A DNA stretch of 64,000 bases from Hylemonella gracilis (GTDB lineage: Bacteria > Pseudomonadota > Gammaproteobacteria > Burkholderiales > Burkholderiaceae_C). The stretch covers positions 645,501-709,500 of the forward strand of contig NZ_CP031395.1 of assembly GCF_004328645.1 (NCBI RefSeq). The letters run 5' to 3'. Position numbers and translations under genes: made by a program. The notes beneath the pieces are model-generated. The model had not been told where the DNA came from, made no database searches, and was given only the letters and a program-made list of their open reading frames with translations. Below are positions 49,160 to 59,238 of this stretch, piece by piece. Position 1 is the first letter of the stretch; each line of letters opens with the position of its first letter.

Positions 49160-49903
49160 ATGGAGCGCACCGATCGCATCCTGGTCGTCGACGACGACCC
49201 CGATATCCGTGGACTGCTGGCCGAATACCTCGGCGCGCAGGGCCTGCGCGCGGACTGCGCGGCCGATGGCCGGCAGATGCGCGGCGCCCTGCGTGCCGCC
49301 CCGGTGGACCTCGTCGTGCTGGACCTGATGCTGCCAGGCGAGGACGGCCTGAGCCTGTTGCGCTGGTTGCGCGACAGCGAATGGGCACGGCTGCCGGTGC
49401 TGATGTTGACCGCGCGCGGCGACAACGTGGACCGCATCATCGGCCTGGAAATGGGCGCCGACGACTACCTGCCCAAGCCCTTCGAGCCGCGCGAACTGGT
49501 GGCGCGCATCCGCGCCGTGCTGCGCCGCACGCGCGCGCTGCCCGCCACCGCGGGCGCGGACGACGACGTCCCCTGTCTGGCCTTCGGCGCCTGGCGCCTG
49601 GACACCGTGGCGCGCCACCTGCTGGACGCACGCGGCGCCGTCACACCACTGTCGGGCGCCGAATACGCCCTGCTGCGCTTCCTCCTGCGACACGCACAGC
49701 GCATCGTCAACCGCGACCAGTTGCTGGCCCAGCTGGCAGGGCGCGACGGCGAGGTCTATGACCGCAGCATCGACCTGCGGGTGAGCCGCCTGCGCCGCCG
49801 CCTGGGCGACGACGCACGCGAGCCGGCCTACATCAAGACCGTGCGCAATGAAGGGTATGTCTTCTGCATGGCGGTCGCACCTTGTGGACGGACAAGGCGA
49901 TGA
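49160..49903 (+). CDS. OmpR-family response regulator
   Basis: A 247-residue regulator. The receiver domain (RILVVDDDPDIRGLLAEYL; phosphoacceptor Asp in LVVLDLMLPGEDG near residue 56; Lys in YLPKPFEPREL) occupies about 1-120. A winged-helix DNA-binding domain with LSGAEYALLRFLLRHAQRIV, SIDLRVSRLRRRLGDD and YIKTVRNEGYVF follows. The ATG at 49160 follows AGGAACC. It overlaps the kinase start (ATGA) and is divergent from the DUF2141/Lol-like operon, which it probably controls. Confidence 0.93.
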   Translation: MERTDRILVVDDDPDIRGLLAEYLGAQGLRADCAADGRQMRGALRAAPVDLVVLDLMLPGEDGLSLLRWLRDSEWARLPVLMLTARGDNVDRIIGLEMGADDYLPKPFEPRELVARIRAVLRRTRALPATAGADDDVPCLAFGAWRLDTVARHLLDARGAVTPLSGAEYALLRFLLRHAQRIVNRDQLLAQLAGRDGEVYDRSIDLRVSRLRRRLGDDAREPAYIKTVRNEGYVFCMAVAPCGRTRR

Positions 49904-51258
49904 AACTGCCGCGCGTGATGCGCTCGCTCTCCGCGCGGGTGATGCTGATCCTGGTGCTGGCCACGGTGTTCATTCAGGCGGTCAGCTTCATCGCCGTGCT
50001 GGCCGTGAGCGCGCGCCAGGGCCGCGCGCAGATGTACGCCTTCATGAGCGCCGACGTGAGCTTCGTCCAGCGTTTCCTGCGCAGCCTGCCCGCCGATCAG
50101 CGCGCGACCTGGCTGCAAAGCCTGGACCGGGGTTATTACGCTTTCGAACTGATCCAGGGCGCCTCCTCGGCGCCACGCTGCACGCACCCGCACGCCACGG
50201 AACTGGCCGAGAGCATGCGCGCGCGCGCCGGATCGGACCTGGCGATCGTGGCGTTGTGCGCGGTGCCCGACCAACCCTTCCTGTCCTTGCCCATCGACAG
50301 CGGGCAGACGCTGCTGGTGCATTTCAGCGAGCGCCCGCTGTCACCGCCGCCCCTGTCCACGGGCTTCGCGTATCTGGCCGTGCTCTGCCTGGCGGTCATG
50401 CTGGTGGCCTGGTTCGCGGTGCGGCAGACGACGCGCCCGCTCTTGCACCTGGCCGACGCGGCCGATGCGCTGGGTCGTGACCTGCACGCGCCGCCCTTGG
50501 CAGAAGACGGCCCGGTCGAAGTCAGCCGTGCCGCCCGAGCCTTCAACGCGATGCAGCGCGCCATCCAGCGGCACGTGGCCGAACGCACCGAGATCCTCGC
50601 GGCGATCTCGCATGACCTGAAAACGCCGCTGACGCGCCTGCGGCTGCGCGCCGAGAACCACGCGCCGCCGGAGCAACGCCCGCGCTTTGTCGCCGACATC
50701 GACGCCATGAGCGCCATGATCCAGGATGGCCTGGACTACGCCGAAAGCGCCAGCCTGCGCGAACCCCGCCAACGGCTGAACCTCGGTCCGCTGTGCGAGG
50801 CCATGGCCGAGGACATGCGCGACGCCGGGCACGACTGCCGCTGCCAGGGCCAACTCGAGGCCTCGGTACAAGCCGCGCCGCGCGCGCTGCGACGGGCCCT
50901 GCAGAACCTGCTGGACAACGCCGTGCGTTACGGGCAGCGCGCGCGCATCCGCCTGGACGAAGACGACGGACAGATCGTGATCGGCATCGAGGACGACGGG
51001 CCGGGTATCCCGCCGGACCAGTTGGAGCGCGTGTTCGATCCCTTTCTGCGCCTGGAGATGTCGCGCAACCGGGAGACGGGCGGCTCAGGCCTGGGCCTGA
51101 GCATCGCGCGCAACCTGTTGCGCGCGCATGGGGGTGATGTGCGCCTGCGCAATCTCGACGGCCGGGGCCTGCGCGCCGAGGTGCGCTTGCCACTGGCGAC
51201 GACACAGCCCCACAGCACAGGCGACAACACCCACGACGCACCCTCGGGCAGGCCCTAG
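49900..51258 (+). CDS. Sensor histidine kinase (EnvZ-like)
   Basis: A 452-residue kinase. TM1 (VMLILVLATVFIQAVSFIAVL) and TM2 near 155-175 (FAYLAVLCLAVMLVAWFAV) bracket a periplasmic sensor of about 120 residues. HAMP follows. The HisKA box is LAAISHDLKTPLTRLRLR, with the phosphorylated His near residue 240. HATPase has N-box NLLDNAVRYG, G1 EDDGPGIPP and G2 GGSGLGLSIA. The start at 49900 overlaps the regulator stop. The signal sensed is unknown. The neighbouring envelope operon suggests envelope stress or a lipid-related cue. Confidence 0.93.
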   Translation: MKLPRVMRSLSARVMLILVLATVFIQAVSFIAVLAVSARQGRAQMYAFMSADVSFVQRFLRSLPADQRATWLQSLDRGYYAFELIQGASSAPRCTHPHATELAESMRARAGSDLAIVALCAVPDQPFLSLPIDSGQTLLVHFSERPLSPPPLSTGFAYLAVLCLAVMLVAWFAVRQTTRPLLHLADAADALGRDLHAPPLAEDGPVEVSRAARAFNAMQRAIQRHVAERTEILAAISHDLKTPLTRLRLRAENHAPPEQRPRFVADIDAMSAMIQDGLDYAESASLREPRQRLNLGPLCEAMAEDMRDAGHDCRCQGQLEASVQAAPRALRRALQNLLDNAVRYGQRARIRLDEDDGQIVIGIEDDGPGIPPDQLERVFDPFLRLEMSRNRETGGSGLGLSIARNLLRAHGGDVRLRNLDGRGLRAEVRLPLATTQPHSTGDNTHDAPSGRP

Positions 51259-51359
51259 GCGGCGGGCGTCACAATCGGCGCATCATTCGGCATTCGAGCC
51301 ATTCGACTATCGCGGCCCAGCAGCAGGCAAAGCCGGGCCGCGCGTCCCGGAGACACGCC

Positions 51360-52799
51360 ATGAACGCACCTCAGACCTCCGCCCAACTTCAGCCCCAGGC
51401 CCGGCAGCGCCCCGTACCCGCCGCGCTGCTGGAGACGCTCGCGTCGCGCTTCGGAACACGCTGCTCCACAGCCCTGGCGGTGCGCGAGCAGCATGGCCGT
51501 GACGAGTCCGCCTTCACCAACGTGCCACCGCCGGCGGCCGTGGTGTACGCGCAAAGCACGGCCGAGGTGGCCGAAGTGCTGCGCCTGGCCAACGAGCACG
51601 GCACGCCGGTGATTCCCTACGGGGTGGGCTCCTCGCTCGAAGGCCATCTGCTGGCCATCGAAGGCGGCATCAGCCTGGACGTGAGCCGTATGAACCAGGT
51701 ACTGGCCATTCACCCGGAAGACCTGACGGTCACGGTGCAACCGGGCGTGACACGCAAGCAGCTCAATGAAGAGCTGAAGCACCTGGGCCTGTTCTTCTCC
51801 GTTGACCCAGGCGCGGACGCCAGCATCGGCGGCATGAGCGCCACCCGCGCATCCGGCACGAACACCGTGCGCTACGGCGCCATGCGCGAGAACGTGCTGG
51901 CGCTGGAAGTCGTCACGCCGCATCCCGAGAAGGGCAGCGAGGTCATCCGCACCGGCAGCCGCGCCAAGAAAAGCAGCGCCGGCTACGACCTGACGCGCCT
52001 CTTCGTGGGCAGCGAGGGCACGCTGGGCGTCATCACCGAGATCACGCTCAAGGTCTACCCGCTGCCCGAGGCCATCATGGCGGCGGTTTGCTCCTTCCCC
52101 GACATCGGCGCGGCCGTGCGCACCACCATCGAGATCATCCAGCTCGGGGTGCCTATCGCACGGGTGGAACTGCTGGACGCCAACACCGTGCGCGCGGTCA
52201 ACAAGCACAGCAAGCTGACCCTGCGCGAGGAACCCCTGCTGCTGATGGAGTTCCACGGCTCTCCCGCCAGCGTGCGCGAACAGGCGGACACCGTGCAGTC
52301 CCTGGCGGCGGACCAGGGCGGTCAGGCCTTCGAATGGGCCGAGACGCCGGAGGAACGCACGCGCTTGTGGACGGCGCGGCACGCGGCCTACTTCGCGGGC
52401 CTGCAGACCCGCCCGGGCTGTCGTGCCATCACCACCGACGCCTGTGTGCCGATCTCGCAACTGGCCACGGCCGTGGTCGAGAGCGTGGATGAGGCCAACG
52501 CCGGCGGCATCCCCTACTTCCTGGTCGGCCACGTGGGCGATGGCAATTTCCACATGGGCTACCTGATCGACCCAGACAGCGCGGAAGAACGCGCGCGCGC
52601 CGAACAGCTGAATCACCAACTGGTGCAGCGGGCCCTGCGCCTGGGTGGCACCTGCACCGGTGAACACGGCATCGGCCTGCACAAGATGGGGTTCCTGGCC
52701 GAGGAAACCGGCACGGGCGCGGTGGACCTGATGCGCACCATCAAGCGCGCCTTGGACCCGAAAAACATCATGAACCCCGGCAAGATCTTCACACTCTAG
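51360..52799 (+). CDS. FAD-linked D-lactate dehydrogenase-like oxidoreductase
   Basis: A 479-residue flavoprotein of the GlcD/D-lactate dehydrogenase (cytochrome) family. Visible are VIPYGVGSSLEGHLLAIEGG in the FAD domain, SVDPGADASIGGMSATRASG, KKSSAGYDLTRLFVGSEGTL, and in the C-terminal half HVGDGNFH, GTCTGEHGIGLHK and the ending NPGKIFTL. It is not close to the hut-operon member of the same superfamily (different N-terminus and FAD-loop residues). The start at 51360 follows GAGACACGCC, a weak site. It stands alone after the two-component pair. Confidence 0.9.
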   Translation: MNAPQTSAQLQPQARQRPVPAALLETLASRFGTRCSTALAVREQHGRDESAFTNVPPPAAVVYAQSTAEVAEVLRLANEHGTPVIPYGVGSSLEGHLLAIEGGISLDVSRMNQVLAIHPEDLTVTVQPGVTRKQLNEELKHLGLFFSVDPGADASIGGMSATRASGTNTVRYGAMRENVLALEVVTPHPEKGSEVIRTGSRAKKSSAGYDLTRLFVGSEGTLGVITEITLKVYPLPEAIMAAVCSFPDIGAAVRTTIEIIQLGVPIARVELLDANTVRAVNKHSKLTLREEPLLLMEFHGSPASVREQADTVQSLAADQGGQAFEWAETPEERTRLWTARHAAYFAGLQTRPGCRAITTDACVPISQLATAVVESVDEANAGGIPYFLVGHVGDGNFHMGYLIDPDSAEERARAEQLNHQLVQRALRLGGTCTGEHGIGLHKMGFLAEETGTGAVDLMRTIKRALDPKNIMNPGKIFTL

Positions 52800-52878
52800 G
52801 TCGCACCGGCGAGGAGCGGCAAACGGCACACCGTCCACGGTCGGATGGATCGGCCCCAAACCGCCGACCAAAGAAAAA

Positions 52879-52901
52879 GGGCGCCGGGAAATGGCGCCCT
52901 T
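52879..52901 (-). terminator. Rho-independent terminator
   Basis: AAGGGCGCC and GGCGCCCTT form a 9-base perfect stem with the GGGAAAT loop. The minus strand continues TTTCTTTGG, so it ends the transcript of the 68-residue protein gene. On the plus strand TGAGTCTTTG follows, a weaker stop for the dehydrogenase. Confidence 0.8.
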
Positions 52902-52935
52902 GAGTCTTTGAGCCCTTGCCTGCAACGGGACGGTC

Positions 52936-53142
52936 TCAGCGGAAGAAGCGATTCTGGATGCCGTTGCCATCCGTCCAGCTGACGCCCACGGGCGCCAGGT
53001 TGTGCGGATTGACGACGATGGCCGCCCTCTCGCTGTTCAGGTAGCTGGCGTAGTCGGCGCCGCCCAGCGCGGCCCGGGCGTCGTTCAGGACCTCGTCGCC
53101 GTTGTCCCCGATGTAGTGGTGCAGTGCGAATTCGATGTACAT
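52936..53142 (-). CDS. Hypothetical small protein, 68 residues
   Basis: The protein starts MYIEFALHHYIGDNGDEVLN and continues through ALGGADYASYLNSERAAIVV to end NGIQNRFFR. It has no signal peptide or membrane helix. A good AAGGAG precedes the ATG at 53142. The open frame extends to 53223, but the shorter start has the ribosome-binding site. I recognise no family. It has its own terminator and an AT-rich upstream region, so it is likely a real, separately transcribed gene. Confidence 0.68.
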   Translation of the reverse strand: MYIEFALHHYIGDNGDEVLNDARAALGGADYASYLNSERAAIVVNPHNLAPVGVSWTDGNGIQNRFFR

Positions 53143-53391
53143 GCTGACTCCTTGTGTGCGATGAAAAACCGCCTTCAGTGTCGAGCAAGCCACCCACGCA
53201 CGCCGCTTTTTACCGGGATACAAAAGAATTAATTTTCCTTTTTAAATCAATGATTTACAATTCTCGTTTCGAGATGAGAAACGTCATTTTTTCGTATGAC
53301 GGATTTTTGCTGCTGCGCAGCATTCCGCCTCTCATATTGCGAAAACTGATTTTTTACCCGTGAACGCCGATCGCGCAGCGTCCTGTTTTCT
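53143..53391. other. AT-rich intergenic stretch
   Basis: About 250 bases of unusually low GC (for example TTAATTTTCCTTTTTAAATC and ATTTTTTCGTATGACG) separate two minus-strand genes. It contains small inverted repeats such as CGTTTC/GAAACG near 53266-53284 and CGTCAT/ATGACG near 53282-53302. It should hold the promoter of the 68-residue protein gene and may terminate the phosphodiesterase transcript. No gene was found. Confidence 0.5.
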
Positions 53392-56300
53392 CTAGCCCTG
53401 CGCCTTTTCCCAGGCCGCCAGCACGTCCTCCGCGGGCGCGGGCCGGCCATGCAGATAGCCTTGCTGCACGATCTGGCCACGCGCGTGGAGAAAGTCCGCC
53501 TGCGCGCGCGTTTCCACGCCCTCGGCCACGACCTTGAGCCGCAGGTGGCGCGCCACGGAAAGAATCGCGTCGACCAGGGCTGCATCGTTGGGGTCGGTCG
53601 GCGCGTCCTGCACGAAGCTGCGGTCGATCTTGATCTCGTCGATGGGCAGGCGCTTCAGATACGCCAGCGACGAATACCCGGTGCCGAAATCGTCCAGGGA
53701 GAACTTGACGCCCAGGCCGGCGAGCTGCGACATCTTGCTGGTGACGTTCTCCACCTGCTCCATCAGAATGCTCTCGGTGATTTCGATGATCAGGTCTCCG
53801 GGCGCGGCGGCATGCACGCGCAAGGCCTCCTGCACCTCGTGCACGAAGTTCGGCTGATGGAACTGGCGCGTGCTGACGTTGACCGCGATGGGCAGGCGCA
53901 GGCCCCGCGCACGCAAGGCGCCAAGGTGGGCGCAGACGCCCTGCAACACCCAGCGTCCGACATCGGTGATCAGCTCGCTCTCCTCCGCCACGGGAATGAA
54001 GGCGCCCGGCGGCACCAGACCCTGTTCCGGGTGCTGCCAACGCACCAGGGCCTCGGCGCTGACCATCTGCCCATCGGCATCGACCTGGGGCTGCAGGTAG
54101 ACCCGCAGTTCACCGGCCGCCAGCCCCCGACGCAGGTCGCGCTCGATCAGGAAACGGCTGCTGACCACCTGCTCCATCGATGCATCGAAGAAAGCTGTGT
54201 GGCCAGTGCTGCCTTCCCGGCCCCGGCCGTCCTTGGCGCGGTGCAAGGCGGTGTCGGCGCGACGCAGCACATCCTCGGGTGAATCATGAAGTGGCTCATG
54301 GCCCGGATCCTGCGCCGGCCCATCCACATCGCCCCGATGCGGCAGCAAGGTGATGCCAATGCAGCAGCTCACGGCCAGGCTCTCGCCACGTCCGAGTTGC
54401 ACGGGCGCCATCAGAGTGTCATGCAGGCTCTGGGCCAGGCGCAGGGCCTGGGCACCGACGGCCTCGCGCGCGGCGGCATCCCCCGGCACGCCCGCATGCT
54501 CGGTCGCGCGGACGGGCTGCAGCAGCACGGCGAACTCATCGGCGTTCAGGTGCGCCAGCTGCGCTTCCGGCGGCAGGGCAGCGGCGAAGCGCCAGCTGAG
54601 CTGGCGCAGCAGCTGATCCCCCACCGCCGGACCAAGCGCGTCGTTGACGGTCTGGAAGCGGTCCAGGTCCAGCAGCAGCAAGGCGCACTGCTCAGTCGGT
54701 TGCCCCTCGTCCGACGCGCGCGTGGCGTTGCGCGTCTCCAGGGTTTCCTTCAAGTCCAGTAGCAGGCGATGGCGATTGGGCAGGCCGGTCAGGGGATGGA
54801 ACCAGGCCAGCTGACGCGCCTTTTCCTCCGCGTTGCGCTGCAAGGTCACGTCGAGCTGCACCGCCAGGTAATGCGCCACCTCGTCCTTGGCATTGCGCAC
54901 GGGTGCGATGGTCATGCTGACCACGTAGTCACGCCCGTCCTTGGCGCGGTTGATCAGTTCTCCATGCCAGGGCTGACCTCCCTCGAGCGAGCGCCACATG
55001 GTGTCGTACACCTCGTTGGGCGTGCGGCCCGAATTCAGCAATCGCGGGTTGGTGCCCAACACTTCGGCCTGTGGGTAGCCGCTCATGGCCTCGAAGGCCG
55101 GGTTGACATACTCGATATTGCCTTCGAGGTTGGTGATGACCACGCTGGCCGGGCTCTGCTCGATGGCCTGCGACAGGCGGATGAGCTGGTCCTGGTCCCG
55201 CTTGCGTTGGGTGATGTCGCGTGTCACGCCCAGCACGCGGGTGACACGCCCCGTCTTCTCATCGGTCAGGAGGGTGGTGACCACTTCGGTCGGCGTGAGC
55301 ACGCCGTCGCCGTTCAGCACCGGCGTCTCGCCCAGGGCGGTGCGCTGACTTTCGTCACCCTCCTGCAAGGCGGCGATGCGCTCATGGAGGCGCTCCCGCG
55401 TCGCCTGCTCCACCGCGGGCGGCAGCACGTCCTTGAAGGACATGCTGGTGGCCTGGTTCGGGTCGTAGCCGAACAGGCGCACGGCGGGACTGGCATAGAG
55501 GTAGTGGTCGGCCTCGAGGTCGTAGAGCCAGACCACGTCGCTGCTGTTGTCCGCCAGCAGGCGGTAAAGCGCCTCGCTTTCGAGCAAGGCCTGCTTGGCC
55601 CGCTGGAGCTCCTCGATGTCGCGCAGCGAGTGCAGGCGCCGGTGACGTTCGTGCCGCAGGTACAGGGCCACGCCCAGGGCCAACAGGCCGAGCACCGCCG
55701 TCAAGGCCATCCAGACACCGCTGGCGGCGGCGCCACGCAGCATTTCCTCCCGGCTCTGTCTGACCAGCAACCACCATTCGGTGTCGCCGATGCGCTGGAT
55801 CACGGCCAGGGCTGGCAAGCCGTGATGCTCCAGCCCCTCTACCGGCGCGGCGTCGGTGCGTGGCCAGGAGAAACGGGCCAGGACCGCGCGCAGTTCGGCC
55901 ACCCGCGCGGCCGGAACCTCGCCCGGGAAGATGACGTGTTCGCCATCGCGGCGCAGCAGCACCGCTTCCGCACCCAGACGCAGCATGGGCCAATCGTTGA
56001 GCACCATCTGCAGATAGGCGGCGGCATCGGCGTGGAGCACCAAGGCCGCCTGGCCGGGCGGGCGGGCGCCGCCATTCTGGCCAGGGGGCGCCACCGGTCC
56101 AACGAAAGCCAAGTGCCAGGCGCCTTGAGCATCGCGCCACGGCCCCACCGGCTGGGGTCGGTTCTGGCTGAGGGACAGACGCACCGCATCCGCCAGCTCG
56201 GCGTCGACGTGCGGTGCCTGCGCGTCATGAGATGAGTCTCCGTGTTCCAGCCAGCTTCGTCCCTGCGCGTCGACGATTTCAGCGCGTAGAAAGACGCCGG

Positions 56301-56943
56301 CCTGCCGGGCGCGATCAAGAAACCGCCGCAGCTCCTGCAGGCTTTGCACGTCGCCCCGCTCGCGCCAGGCTGTCCAGCGTGTGCGCAAGTAGGGAGAGTT
56401 CGCGAGGTCGCCGGTGTCGTTGAGCCGCTCCTGCTGCCAGGCCGAGATTTCCCTGGCCTTGGACTGGACAACGGCACGCAGTTGGGCATGTGCCTGCTCC
56501 CGCTCCTCGCGCATGGCCTGCCAGATGGTCGAGGCGACGAACATCGCGACGACCAGGGCGAGCACGGCGAACACCGCCATTGAGCGCAGCAAGGCATGGC
56601 GGGAGGTTTCCGCATCGGTCGCGCCTGCCGGGGCCAGGAGACCCCGCACGCGCCGCCGCAGCAGGAAATGCAGCATGGTGGCGCTGACGGCCACGAACAG
56701 CCAACCCTTGAGGGTGGAGGCCAGCAGCAGGAGGTCGGGGTCGCGAAGCAACCAGCCCATGAGGCGGTCGGACAACAGGATCCACAAGGACGCGAAGACC
56801 ACATAGATCAGAACCACGTCCAGCGCGCCGCGGGATCGTGTCATCGTGGTTCGGGCACGTGCCCGGGCCGTTGATTTGGCGGATGTGTTGCTGGAGGACG
56901 CGGGTTCTGCTTTCATAGGCTGACGGGCTCTATCATCCAGCAA
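53392..56943 (-). CDS. Membrane-bound PAS-GGDEF-EAL protein, probably a c-di-GMP phosphodiesterase
   Basis: A 1183-residue protein. It has two N-terminal helices (near 42-60 and 82-100), a third (AVFAVLALVVAMFVASTIW), a periplasmic sensor region and a fourth helix near 410-430. Two PAS domains follow (ALYRLLADNSSDVVWLYDLE; QAIEQSPASVVITNLEGN). The GGDEF domain has NADEF in place of GGDEF, so cyclase activity is unlikely. The EAL domain is complete (EALVRW, NVSTRQFH, IEITES, DDFGTGYSS, KIDRSF, AEGVET, QGYLHGRP), so c-di-GMP hydrolysis is likely. An internal ATG at 56916 is an alternative start. Confidence 0.92.
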   Translation of the reverse strand: MLDDRARQPMKAEPASSSNTSAKSTARARARTTMTRSRGALDVVLIYVVFASLWILLSDRLMGWLLRDPDLLLLASTLKGWLFVAVSATMLHFLLRRRVRGLLAPAGATDAETSRHALLRSMAVFAVLALVVAMFVASTIWQAMREEREQAHAQLRAVVQSKAREISAWQQERLNDTGDLANSPYLRTRWTAWRERGDVQSLQELRRFLDRARQAGVFLRAEIVDAQGRSWLEHGDSSHDAQAPHVDAELADAVRLSLSQNRPQPVGPWRDAQGAWHLAFVGPVAPPGQNGGARPPGQAALVLHADAAAYLQMVLNDWPMLRLGAEAVLLRRDGEHVIFPGEVPAARVAELRAVLARFSWPRTDAAPVEGLEHHGLPALAVIQRIGDTEWWLLVRQSREEMLRGAAASGVWMALTAVLGLLALGVALYLRHERHRRLHSLRDIEELQRAKQALLESEALYRLLADNSSDVVWLYDLEADHYLYASPAVRLFGYDPNQATSMSFKDVLPPAVEQATRERLHERIAALQEGDESQRTALGETPVLNGDGVLTPTEVVTTLLTDEKTGRVTRVLGVTRDITQRKRDQDQLIRLSQAIEQSPASVVITNLEGNIEYVNPAFEAMSGYPQAEVLGTNPRLLNSGRTPNEVYDTMWRSLEGGQPWHGELINRAKDGRDYVVSMTIAPVRNAKDEVAHYLAVQLDVTLQRNAEEKARQLAWFHPLTGLPNRHRLLLDLKETLETRNATRASDEGQPTEQCALLLLDLDRFQTVNDALGPAVGDQLLRQLSWRFAAALPPEAQLAHLNADEFAVLLQPVRATEHAGVPGDAAAREAVGAQALRLAQSLHDTLMAPVQLGRGESLAVSCCIGITLLPHRGDVDGPAQDPGHEPLHDSPEDVLRRADTALHRAKDGRGREGSTGHTAFFDASMEQVVSSRFLIERDLRRGLAAGELRVYLQPQVDADGQMVSAEALVRWQHPEQGLVPPGAFIPVAEESELITDVGRWVLQGVCAHLGALRARGLRLPIAVNVSTRQFHQPNFVHEVQEALRVHAAAPGDLIIEITESILMEQVENVTSKMSQLAGLGVKFSLDDFGTGYSSLAYLKRLPIDEIKIDRSFVQDAPTDPNDAALVDAILSVARHLRLKVVAEGVETRAQADFLHARGQIVQQGYLHGRPAPAEDVLAAWEKAQG

Positions 56944-56988
56944 GCCGCATGCCCATGCCTACGCCACAGACCCGGTTACGGGAAAACC

Positions 56989-57010
56989 AGAAGAATAAAT
57001 CGATTCTTCT
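56989..57010. repeat. 8-base inverted repeat between two signalling genes
   Basis: AGAAGAAT (56989-56996) and ATTCTTCT (57003-57010) enclose AAATCG. On the minus strand the stem is followed by GGTTTTCC, a poor U-run. It may be a weak terminator for the chemoreceptor or an operator for the phosphodiesterase gene. Confidence 0.4.
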
Positions 57011-57087
57011 CAATCCCGCCAGTCTAACTTCCCCCCTCTCTCGCTGGAAGGCAACGATCCGGAACCGGCACTTGAGTTGAACGCCAC

Positions 57088-59091
57088 TCAGGTCGCGGCA
57101 AGACTGGAGCGCCCCCCATGCAGCACAGCATGCATGACGTGAACCTGACTGGTCAACTCCTGACCCGTCGTATGCAGCGCAGCGCCAACCGCCATTGCTG
57201 TTTCCGCTTCCCCATACCGCTTGGCATTGATCTGGACGACCACGCGCCCTAAGACGTCGTGGAACTCGCGGTGAACTTTCAGCAAGTTCGTGAATGCTGG
57301 CGTTCCGCCCCATTGCCGTCCTCCGGCCCCATGCAACCACATGCCCAGCGGGCAACAGTCGTCACGGCCGAGTTCGGTCTCCAGTGTGAGCTTGCGATTG
57401 ATGGCATTGCGTAAGGTGACTCGCAATTGCTGATGGCTGGAAATCGCGAGTGGCAGATCGATGACGTCTTCGCTTTCGACCAGTTCGGTACGGCTCTGCT
57501 TGCGCAGTTCCACGGCGTCCACCTCGGCCAGTGTCGTGTCCTTGGTCGTCAATCGGAATACGCGGATGGTGCTGTGCACAACGCCTACCTGCTCGTTCAA
57601 CGCCAGAGACGACGCAGCCAGTTGTTCGACCATGGCCGCGTTCTGCTGGGTGATGCCATCCAGATGCGACACCGCCGCGTTGATCTGCGCGATGCCCGTC
57701 GCCTGCTCCTTTGCCGCAGTGTTGATCTGCTCCAGCAAGGTTGTGACGCGGCCTACGGATGCCATCACCTCGTCCATGCGCTCGCGCGCGTCATTGGTGC
57801 GTTGACTGCCCAATCCCACTCGCTGACGGGATTCCTCGATCAAGCCCTTGATTTCCTTTGAGGCTTCGGTCGTACGACCGGCCAGGGTCCGTACTTCCGC
57901 CGCCACCACGGCAAAGCCCCGGCCCTGCTCACCGGCCCGAGCTGCCTCCACCGCGGCATTCAAGGCCAGGATATTGGTCTGAAAGGCTATGCCTTCGATC
58001 ACTTGGATGATGTCGTTGATGCGACGTGATGACTCCGAAATTTCACTCATGGTGCTGGCCACACTCTGAACCGCTTCATGGCTACGCTGGGCCACACTGG
58101 CAGTATCCCGCGCGACACTTGCCCCCTCTTCGGCCAGATTGCTGGTTTGCTGAACCGTGCCATTGATCTCATCCATGGCCGCGGCTGTTTGCTCCAAGCT
58201 GCTGGCCTGGGATTCCGTGCGCGCGGACATGTCGGCGTTGCCGTTGGCAATTTCCTGTGTGCTGCCACGCAGGTTGGCCACTTCGTGTCGTACATCGCGT
58301 ACCACCGTGCGCACCGACACGGCGAGCTGCGCCAAAGCCAGTTGCAGTTCACCGATCTCGCCCCGACCATTGGCGTGGACAAAGCTCGTCAAATCCCCGG
58401 AAGCCAGAAGATTCGCTGTATTGATCACCTGTCGCAGTGGCTTGATGCCGATGCGCACCAGATAAAGACCCAGCAGCACAGATGCAATCGCCGCCGTGAT
58501 CAAACGCCCCCACAGAGGCACGCCCACCTGGCTCAACACGGGTCCGATCATGGCCACGGTCAGCATGCAGCCGATGTACTGACCTCGCAATTCGGGGCGA
58601 AGCCAACGACCCAGACGTCCGATGGGCGTGTTGATCCGCAGTTGACCATGCTGCAGCACGTGTACGCGCCGCCCGGCGGCGGCTTCCGCCCGCATGGCGG
58701 CGTAAAGCGACTCGGCGGCCACAATCTCTTCGTCCACGGCACGGGTTCGCACGGAAAGGTAACCGACGATTTTCTCGCCATTGCGCATCGGCGTGGCGTT
58801 GGCGCGCACCCAGTAATAGTCGCCGTTCTTGCGGCGGTTCTTGACCAAGGCGGTCCAGGGCCGGCCATGCTCGATCGTGTCCCACATGTCCCGGAAAGCC
58901 TCTTCCGGCATGTCCGGGTGTCGCACGAGGTTGTGCGGCTGCCCAAGCAGTTCCCCATGGGAGTAGCCGCTGACGCTGATGAAGTTGGTGTTGCAGTAAG
59001 TGATGCGCCCCTTCAGGTCCGTGATGGAAATCAGCGTCTGATCGGCCGGAAAGGTGTAGCCGTTCTGGGTGACGGGCAAGTTGACGCGCAT
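57088..59091 (-). CDS. Aer-like PAS chemoreceptor with C-terminal zinc-binding (CZB) domain
   Basis: A 667-residue methyl-accepting protein. The N-terminal PAS domain ([39 protein letters not shown]) resembles Aer redox sensors and lies in the cytoplasm. Two helices near 165-215 follow. A HAMP-like region precedes the signalling hairpin with [22 protein letters not shown]-terminal CZB domain follows at about 560-640 ([36 protein letters not shown]), whose His and Cys residues bind zinc. The start at 59091 ([15 protein letters not shown]) matches the family. It probably combines energy sensing with zinc or hypochlorite sensing. Confidence 0.94.
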   Translation of the reverse strand: MRVNLPVTQNGYTFPADQTLISITDLKGRITYCNTNFISVSGYSHGELLGQPHNLVRHPDMPEEAFRDMWDTIEHGRPWTALVKNRRKNGDYYWVRANATPMRNGEKIVGYLSVRTRAVDEEIVAAESLYAAMRAEAAAGRRVHVLQHGQLRINTPIGRLGRWLRPELRGQYIGCMLTVAMIGPVLSQVGVPLWGRLITAAIASVLLGLYLVRIGIKPLRQVINTANLLASGDLTSFVHANGRGEIGELQLALAQLAVSVRTVVRDVRHEVANLRGSTQEIANGNADMSARTESQASSLEQTAAAMDEINGTVQQTSNLAEEGASVARDTASVAQRSHEAVQSVASTMSEISESSRRINDIIQVIEGIAFQTNILALNAAVEAARAGEQGRGFAVVAAEVRTLAGRTTEASKEIKGLIEESRQRVGLGSQRTNDARERMDEVMASVGRVTTLLEQINTAAKEQATGIAQINAAVSHLDGITQQNAAMVEQLAASSLALNEQVGVVHSTIRVFRLTTKDTTLAEVDAVELRKQSRTELVESEDVIDLPLAISSHQQLRVTLRNAINRKLTLETELGRDDCCPLGMWLHGAGGRQWGGTPAFTNLLKVHREFHDVLGRVVVQINAKRYGEAETAMAVGAALHTTGQELTSQVHVMHAVLHGGRSSLAAT

Positions 59092-59238
59092 GATGACTCC
59101 AGGTGACGTTCTGATGGACTCGAAAGATCGTTTCCCAACAACAGCCTTCGACGCGGGAGGCTCATGGTGCCTGCGGGTGATGGATTTCTCCTTGGAGGTT
59201 TTGTTCTCCTCCAGCCACGGATTGCCGCCTCGCCACGC

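Noticed and set aside
53143-53391. AT-rich stretch as a replication origin or mobile-element scar
   Set aside because: No DnaA-box cluster, no direct repeats and no integrase gene were seen.
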